Assembly (NCBI GenBank): GCA_937911795.1
Contig: CALDPJ010000055.1
Coordinates: forward strand, 1-27,666
DNA length: 27,666 nucleotides
Reading direction: 5' to 3'
Source: an uncultured Flavobacteriales bacterium
Lineage (GTDB): Bacteria; Bacteroidota; Bacteroidia; Flavobacteriales_D; SKUL01
Under the pieces are notes generated by a model. The model searched no databases. It saw only the letters and a list, made by a program, of their open reading frames with translations, and had not been told where the DNA came from. Positions 23,391 through 27,666 of the stretch are shown here, one piece after another. A program made the position numbers and the translations under genes. Each line of letters starts with the position of its first letter. Position 1 is the first letter of the stretch.

Positions 23391-25073
23391 ATGAATTATT
23401 TTACTACAGCTGTTTTCTCTCTTTCGCTACTGATGATTTCAAACCTTCATGCTCAAATTCAAACGAATTCAGAACCGATAAGTTATAGAACAGGGCTATA
23501 TATTTTTGATGAAGCCCTCGAAACGTACCGGACACCTGCTCTGGATATGGAGCAGGTTGTACTTGAAGATATCGAACGGGCTGAACAAAACCTGCCCCCG
23601 TTTGACGGTCGAAGAATTCCTGTAGGCTGGGATATGGCGAACACAGGAGAATGGTTTTCACTCGATAATGGTGACAGGCTGTGGAAACTGAAAATCCATT
23701 CACCCGGAGCCCTTTCCATTGAACTTTACTATGATGATTTCTATTTGCCTCAGGGAGCTCAATTACACCTGTACAGTCTGGAGAGAAACAAGTATCTCGG
23801 AGCCTTTACAGCCAATAACAATAAAGAGTCAGGATATTTTTCGACCGGTATGATTGAAGGTGAAACAACAATTATTGAGTATTACGAGCCGGCAGAAGTT
23901 GAAGGTGAAGGCCGCATTAGGATTCAGGATGTTGGCCACCGGTATCGCGATTTGGAAAGTATTTCGCGAGCAGATGATTGCCAAGTGGATGTAAATTGTC
24001 CTGAAGGAGATGAATGGCAAGATGAAAAACATGGAGTCGTTCGATTACGGATTTCTGTAAGCGGAGGCGGAATTTTTTACTGTAGCGGCTCACTGGTCAA
24101 TAATACGGCTATGGATTGTACTCCATATGTTCTTTCAGCCTTTCATTGTATTGATGATATAGCCGATTCACCAGCGTATCAGGATCAGCTTAGATTTTAT
24201 TATAATTACGAAAGAGCACAATGTGGTGTTAATCCTGCACCGGTTGGTCAGGTAATGCTTGGTTGCAGTATTGTTGCACGGAGCCACAATCAAAGCAACG
24301 GTTCGGATTTTGTGCTGTTACTACTCGATGACGATATTCCGGAAACCTTTGAACCATACTGGAATGGATGGAATCTTCAATCTACCACTATTAGCGGCGG
24401 CGGGGTAGGTATTCATCACCCGAATGGTGATGAAAAGAAAATTTCGACGTCAACTCAAAATTTCATCAGTACCTCGTATTTCGGAACGGGTCCCCAGGCA
24501 TACTGGAGAGTAAAATGGGCAGAGACGGAAACCGGTCATGGTGTTACTGAAGGTGGTTCATCAGGGTCACCTTTGTTTGATAGCAATAGCTTAATTGTAG
24601 GCACACTCACAGGCGGAACATCATATTGTAACTCGGTAGAACCAGGGGGTAAGGACGATCCTGATTGGTACGGTAAAATGTCCTATCACTGGGATCAGAA
24701 TACCGGCGTGCAAACAATCGACCTGAAAGAATTTCTCGACCCACTCAATACAGGACAGTCTGTTATGACCGGAAGTTACGCTCCTTGCGATGGTTCAACG
24801 ATGAGCGTCGACGAATCAGATACGGAAATTCTGGATCAGCTTTCGATATTCCCGAATCCCGCTACCGACAGAATTACCATTGATATGGCTGGCTATCAGG
24901 ATGAAATTGAACAGGTGACACTTTACAATGTGCTTGGAAAAGCAGTTTCTTCATCCCCTGTAAACACTCAGTCCCTGGTTCTGGATATTTCAGATCATCC
25001 TGCAGGAATTTATTTGGTGACTTTCGTGTTCCGCGATCGAGCGGCCATGAGCCAAAAAGTTGTTATCCGTTGA
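23391..25073 (+). CDS. secreted lysyl-endopeptidase-like S1 protease with T9SS type A sorting domain
   Basis: A 560-residue secreted protease. A signal peptide (1-22, ending NLHAQ) is followed by a long N-terminal region (about 25-200) that resembles the pro-segment of Lys-C-like enzymes (a jelly-roll-like stretch including LSIELYYDDFYLPQGAQL). The trypsin-like domain at about 205-460 carries H252 in LSAFHCID, D306 in GSDFVLLLLDD and S391 in GGSSGSPLFD, plus the GIHHPNGDEKKIS segment characteristic of Achromobacter lysyl endopeptidase relatives. D425 in DWYGK sits where Lys-C enzymes carry the Asp that binds substrate lysine, so Lys specificity is plausible but unproven. The C-terminal 75 residues (SIFPNPATDRITID, VTLYNVLGK, HPAGIYLVTF, SQKVVIR) are a type A T9SS sorting domain, removed on export to the surface or medium. 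Confidence 0.93.
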   Translation: MNYFTTAVFSLSLLMISNLHAQIQTNSEPISYRTGLYIFDEALETYRTPALDMEQVVLEDIERAEQNLPPFDGRRIPVGWDMANTGEWFSLDNGDRLWKLKIHSPGALSIELYYDDFYLPQGAQLHLYSLERNKYLGAFTANNNKESGYFSTGMIEGETTIIEYYEPAEVEGEGRIRIQDVGHRYRDLESISRADDCQVDVNCPEGDEWQDEKHGVVRLRISVSGGGIFYCSGSLVNNTAMDCTPYVLSAFHCIDDIADSPAYQDQLRFYYNYERAQCGVNPAPVGQVMLGCSIVARSHNQSNGSDFVLLLLDDDIPETFEPYWNGWNLQSTTISGGGVGIHHPNGDEKKISTSTQNFISTSYFGTGPQAYWRVKWAETETGHGVTEGGSSGSPLFDSNSLIVGTLTGGTSYCNSVEPGGKDDPDWYGKMSYHWDQNTGVQTIDLKEFLDPLNTGQSVMTGSYAPCDGSTMSVDESDTEILDQLSIFPNPATDRITIDMAGYQDEIEQVTLYNVLGKAVSSSPVNTQSLVLDISDHPAGIYLVTFVFRDRAAMSQKVVIR

Positions 25074-25109
25074 TGTCCTGATTCAGATTCAGATCAGCCT
25101 GTTTCATGA

Positions 25110-25120
25110 TATAATTTTTG
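25110..25120 (+). promoter_or_regulatory. weak promoter-like TATAATTTTTG
   Basis: The only promoter-like string in the 83-nt gap ahead of the last gene; it departs from TAnnTTTG by one extra spacer base. The downstream gene may have its own promoter here or be read from the peptidase gene, since no terminator hairpin is visible in the gap. Confidence 0.25.
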
Positions 25121-25156
25121 TCGGTACATTAGCAGCAATGAACCAATAAAAATTCC

Positions 25157-27666
25157 ATGAAATCACTTCTACTCATCTTCAGTAATATCTTTGTTGCTAT
25201 CTCTGTACTATCCGCTGATCCCGGGGAAAGTACCATTATAAATGTATGTACTCAGGATCCAACTTTTGAACTCATCACCGCATTGCAAGGTACTCCCGAT
25301 CCGGGTGGCGTCTGGACCGATCCCGATGGAGTGGAAGTGGTGGATGGTTTATATGATCCGGGAGTAAGCATTCAGGGATTATACACTTATACCGTTGATG
25401 GAACCGAAGGAGCAGAAATTGCAACCGTAGAAATTTCGGAAGTGAATTGTGCAGGATCCCCAGCAAATAATCAATGCTTCAGTGCTCAGTTTATCAATCC
25501 CGCAAATGGTATTCCCTTCAGCACCTTTGGAGCAACTACAGATGGTTTGCCTCATGCCGGAGCTGAGAATTGTGAGGTCAATGGTCAGAGCCAGATCGAG
25601 AACGATGTTTGGTTTCTGTACACTCCCGGTTGCGACGGAAATGCTACCGTTTCAACCGTTGGCGGTACCATCCTCGACACAAAAATTGCCGTTTATACTT
25701 TCGCCTGCCCACCGACTACCGACGAACTGCTGGCGTGTAATGATGATTTCGGTACAGGGTATCAAAGTTCTGTAACCTGGCAAATCGAAAACGGAGGTAT
25801 CTATCTGATCAGAATCGGTGAATCTCCCGGACCGGGAAGTGGCAATGGAACTTTCAATCTTACTGAAATATGTTCTGGTGAAGAACCACCGCAGAATCAG
25901 TATTGCGAAGATGCAATTGTCGTTTCAGCCAATCCGGCCATTCCGTTTTCTACTTTCAATGCAGAAACCGACGGACCCAGCCACGAAGACGATAATACCT
26001 GCAGCATTTTCGAATCCGGCCAAATGGCAAATGACATTTGGTATAGCTATACCGCAACCTGTGAAGGTACTGCCACGATGAGTACATTGGGCGGCACTAA
26101 TCTGGATACGCGCATTGCTGTTTATTCAGATTTCTGCCCTACAGATTTATCGAACCTCATCGCATGCAATGATGATTACCAGGGGTTTGGTCAAAGCCAG
26201 ATGAGTTGGGCAATTTCACCGGGTGATCATTTTATGCTGAGAATCGGCAATGACGAATTTTCTGGAGGTGGCTCCGGAACATTTTCTTTGACAGAAAACT
26301 GTGGCGGAACAACGCCCGAGAATGACCTTTGTAGCAATGCAATGGTTGTTGAACCCGCCATCGGTATTCCTTTCAATAACTTCGAAGCTGCCACCGACGG
26401 ACCTTCCCATTTTGAAAATATTGGCTGTAACTTTTTCGGAGGCACTCAGATAGATAAAGATTTATGGTATGAATACACAGCTGGTTGTGACGGAATAGCA
26501 GAAGTTACCACAGTCAACGGAACCTTCCTGGATACCCGACTGGCAGTCTATGCGGAATACTGTCCGGAAGATTTATTGAACGTGATCGTTTGTAACGACG
26601 ATGATGGTGGTGCTCAGTCTACGGTGGAGTGGAATGTCGTAGAAGGCTATACTTATTATATCCGACTGGGAGAATTCCCCGGAACGGGTGGCGGATCCGG
26701 CACTTTTAATCTCACCGAAACCTGTATGGACGTGTGTGCAATGCCGGTCATAGGCTACCAGACCATCTGCAACGGCCTGAATGATTTCCAGAGTTTCTTT
26801 GTTTCGGCTACAGTAGTTACAATTGGTAATTCAGGGCCGTATGAAATGTCATCCAGCATTGGTGGGTATACCGAAGAAGTTTCTGAACCAGGAGTGTACA
26901 CATTCGGTCCCTTCAACAACGATGCGACTGTCTTTTTTAACGTGGAGTCTTTGGTGGACGAAAGTTGTACGGATGTATCCTACGAATTGAGCGCAGATTG
27001 TTATCCGGACAATTACAATTTTACCTGCGGAGACGTATTTCCTGCCTTCACGAATCAGTATACTTCCTATACCAATGTTGATTCATTTACCTGGGGAGAA
27101 CCGCTGGACAGTGATGACTGTGGTTTCAACCAGATCCACAATGATCTTTGGTACGTTTATACCGCAGCCTGCACAGGAGAGGTTACCTGGAGCAACTGTG
27201 CCCTTTCGGATTTTAATACCCGAATGGCTGTCTATCAAAACACCTGTGAAAGTGGTGATCTTGAACTAATCGCGTGTAGCGAGCCGGATGAATGCGGTGA
27301 ATTTGCAGCTTCTCTTACGTTTTCTGCAAGTCAGAATGAAAGTTATGTTTTGCGACTCGGTAGTACTGCAGAAAATGAATCGGGAATCGGGGTTTTTATA
27401 ATCGAAGAGGATATCGAACTGATTTCCGCCGGACCGGATTCAACCATTTATTTCTGCACCGATTTCACCGGGACAGTAGTGCTGCCGGGTTATCTTAATG
27501 GAGCCGAACCTGGAGGATCATGGATAGACACAGATACTTCAGGTGGATTGCTTGGAAATGTGGTGATATTGTCCAACCTCGACGGCCCCGGAATTTATCA
27601 GTACACCTATCAGGTATCCGGGCCTTGCAATGATGATGCAGCCACGATTATCCTTCATTATGATAT
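25157..27666 (+). CDS. secreted multidomain protein with four tandem PPC-like domains, 3' end outside window
   Basis: Open frame of 836 codons running off the right edge. The ATG at 25157 begins a signal peptide (MKSLLLIFSNIFVAISVLSA). Residues about 30-95 form a short Ig-like segment with GGVWTDPDG and YTYTVDG. Four tandem domains follow at about 105-240, 247-383, 388-524 and 622-750, sharing NDxWYxYTAxCxG, a DTRxAVYxxxCP strand, ACNDD, a GxxYxxRxG strand and a closing GTFxLTE. This resembles the bacterial pre-peptidase C-terminal (PPC) beta-sandwich. A different 95-residue segment separates copies three and four. Another Ig-like segment with GGSWIDTDTSGG and YQYTYQVSGPC starts at about 762, of a kind that usually precedes more repeats and a sorting domain. 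Probably a large T9SS-exported surface protein; role unknown. Cysteines recur at fixed places, suggesting disulfides in each domain. Confidence 0.85.
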   Translation, partial: MKSLLLIFSNIFVAISVLSADPGESTIINVCTQDPTFELITALQGTPDPGGVWTDPDGVEVVDGLYDPGVSIQGLYTYTVDGTEGAEIATVEISEVNCAGSPANNQCFSAQFINPANGIPFSTFGATTDGLPHAGAENCEVNGQSQIENDVWFLYTPGCDGNATVSTVGGTILDTKIAVYTFACPPTTDELLACNDDFGTGYQSSVTWQIENGGIYLIRIGESPGPGSGNGTFNLTEICSGEEPPQNQYCEDAIVVSANPAIPFSTFNAETDGPSHEDDNTCSIFESGQMANDIWYSYTATCEGTATMSTLGGTNLDTRIAVYSDFCPTDLSNLIACNDDYQGFGQSQMSWAISPGDHFMLRIGNDEFSGGGSGTFSLTENCGGTTPENDLCSNAMVVEPAIGIPFNNFEAATDGPSHFENIGCNFFGGTQIDKDLWYEYTAGCDGIAEVTTVNGTFLDTRLAVYAEYCPEDLLNVIVCNDDDGGAQSTVEWNVVEGYTYYIRLGEFPGTGGGSGTFNLTETCMDVCAMPVIGYQTICNGLNDFQSFFVSATVVTIGNSGPYEMSSSIGGYTEEVSEPGVYTFGPFNNDATVFFNVESLVDESCTDVSYELSADCYPDNYNFTCGDVFPAFTNQYTSYTNVDSFTWGEPLDSDDCGFNQIHNDLWYVYTAACTGEVTWSNCALSDFNTRMAVYQNTCESGDLELIACSEPDECGEFAASLTFSASQNESYVLRLGSTAENESGIGVFIIEEDIELISAGPDSTIYFCTDFTGTVVLPGYLNGAEPGGSWIDTDTSGGLLGNVVILSNLDGPGIYQYTYQVSGPCNDDAATIILHYD
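25469..27406 (+). repeat. four coding repeats of about 130-140 residues (PPC-like domains)
   Basis: Domains start near residues 105, 247, 388 and 622 of the last protein. The first three are spaced by 142 and 141 residues and are close in sequence; the fourth is more diverged (NDLWYVYTAACTGEVTW, FNTRMAVYQNTC, LIACSEPDECG) and is set apart by an unrelated 95-residue insert. Confidence 0.85.

Noticed and set aside
1..27666. tRNA, rRNA, insertion sequence, phage or toxin-antitoxin genes
   Set aside because: No tRNA-like cloverleaf, transposase or integrase motif, terminal inverted repeats or small paired genes were seen; every larger open region is accounted for by the genes listed.

Overview
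The window looks like a chromosomal stretch from a member of the Bacteroidota (class not resolvable by eye). The evidence is type IX secretion system (T9SS) sorting domains of both type A and type B, a PorP/SprF protein, an S46 dipeptidyl-peptidase, a Reg_prop/Y_Y_Y sensor, and five good matches to the Bacteroidota -7 promoter element TAnnTTTG just upstream of genes. There is no RNA gene, CRISPR array, insertion sequence or phage gene that I can see, and coding density is very high. No gene-free stretch exceeds 300 bases; the longest is about 214 bases (23177-23390).

Layout. Positions 1-18378 are all on the minus strand. Read in the direction of transcription (right to left), this block starts with a five-gene cassette: a 2281-residue secreted repeat protein with a type B T9SS sorting domain (18378-11533), a PorP/SprF outer-membrane protein (11519-10605), a PorE-like PD40/PKD/OmpA protein (10605-8443), an exported 322-residue protein I do not recognise (8426-7458), and a 1053-residue membrane sensor with a periplasmic Reg_prop propeller and a cytoplasmic SpoIIE-type phosphatase (7451-4290). 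Junctions are 13 nt, a TGATG overlap, 16 nt and 6 nt, so the five are almost certainly co-transcribed. After a 125-nt gap carrying its own promoter come nadA and nadB (ATGA overlap), the first two steps of de novo NAD synthesis. They are followed by a DUF7948/SBBP-type beta-propeller surface protein that runs off the left edge.

Positions 18500-20901 (plus strand) hold an S46 peptidase with the Arg diagnostic of acidic-residue (DPP11-type) specificity, then a small pterin-4a-carbinolamine dehydratase. A 30-nt perfect palindrome separates these from a convergent minus-strand DUF1573 gene, with an S41 carboxyl-terminal processing protease upstream of it. On the plus strand from 23391 come a Lys-C-like S1 endopeptidase with a type A T9SS sorting domain and the first 836 codons of a secreted protein with four tandem pre-peptidase-C-like domains, cut by the right edge.

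How it fits together. Most of the window serves export and the cell surface: T9SS cargo, the outer-membrane partners such cargo needs, envelope quality-control proteases, and peptidases for external protein. The most interesting unit is the cassette at 4290-18378. It joins a giant type B cargo protein and its PorP/OmpA partners to a phosphatase-type signalling protein and an uncharacterised exported protein, which suggests that the state of the adhesin or its secretion is sensed across the inner membrane. That functional link is inference from gene order.
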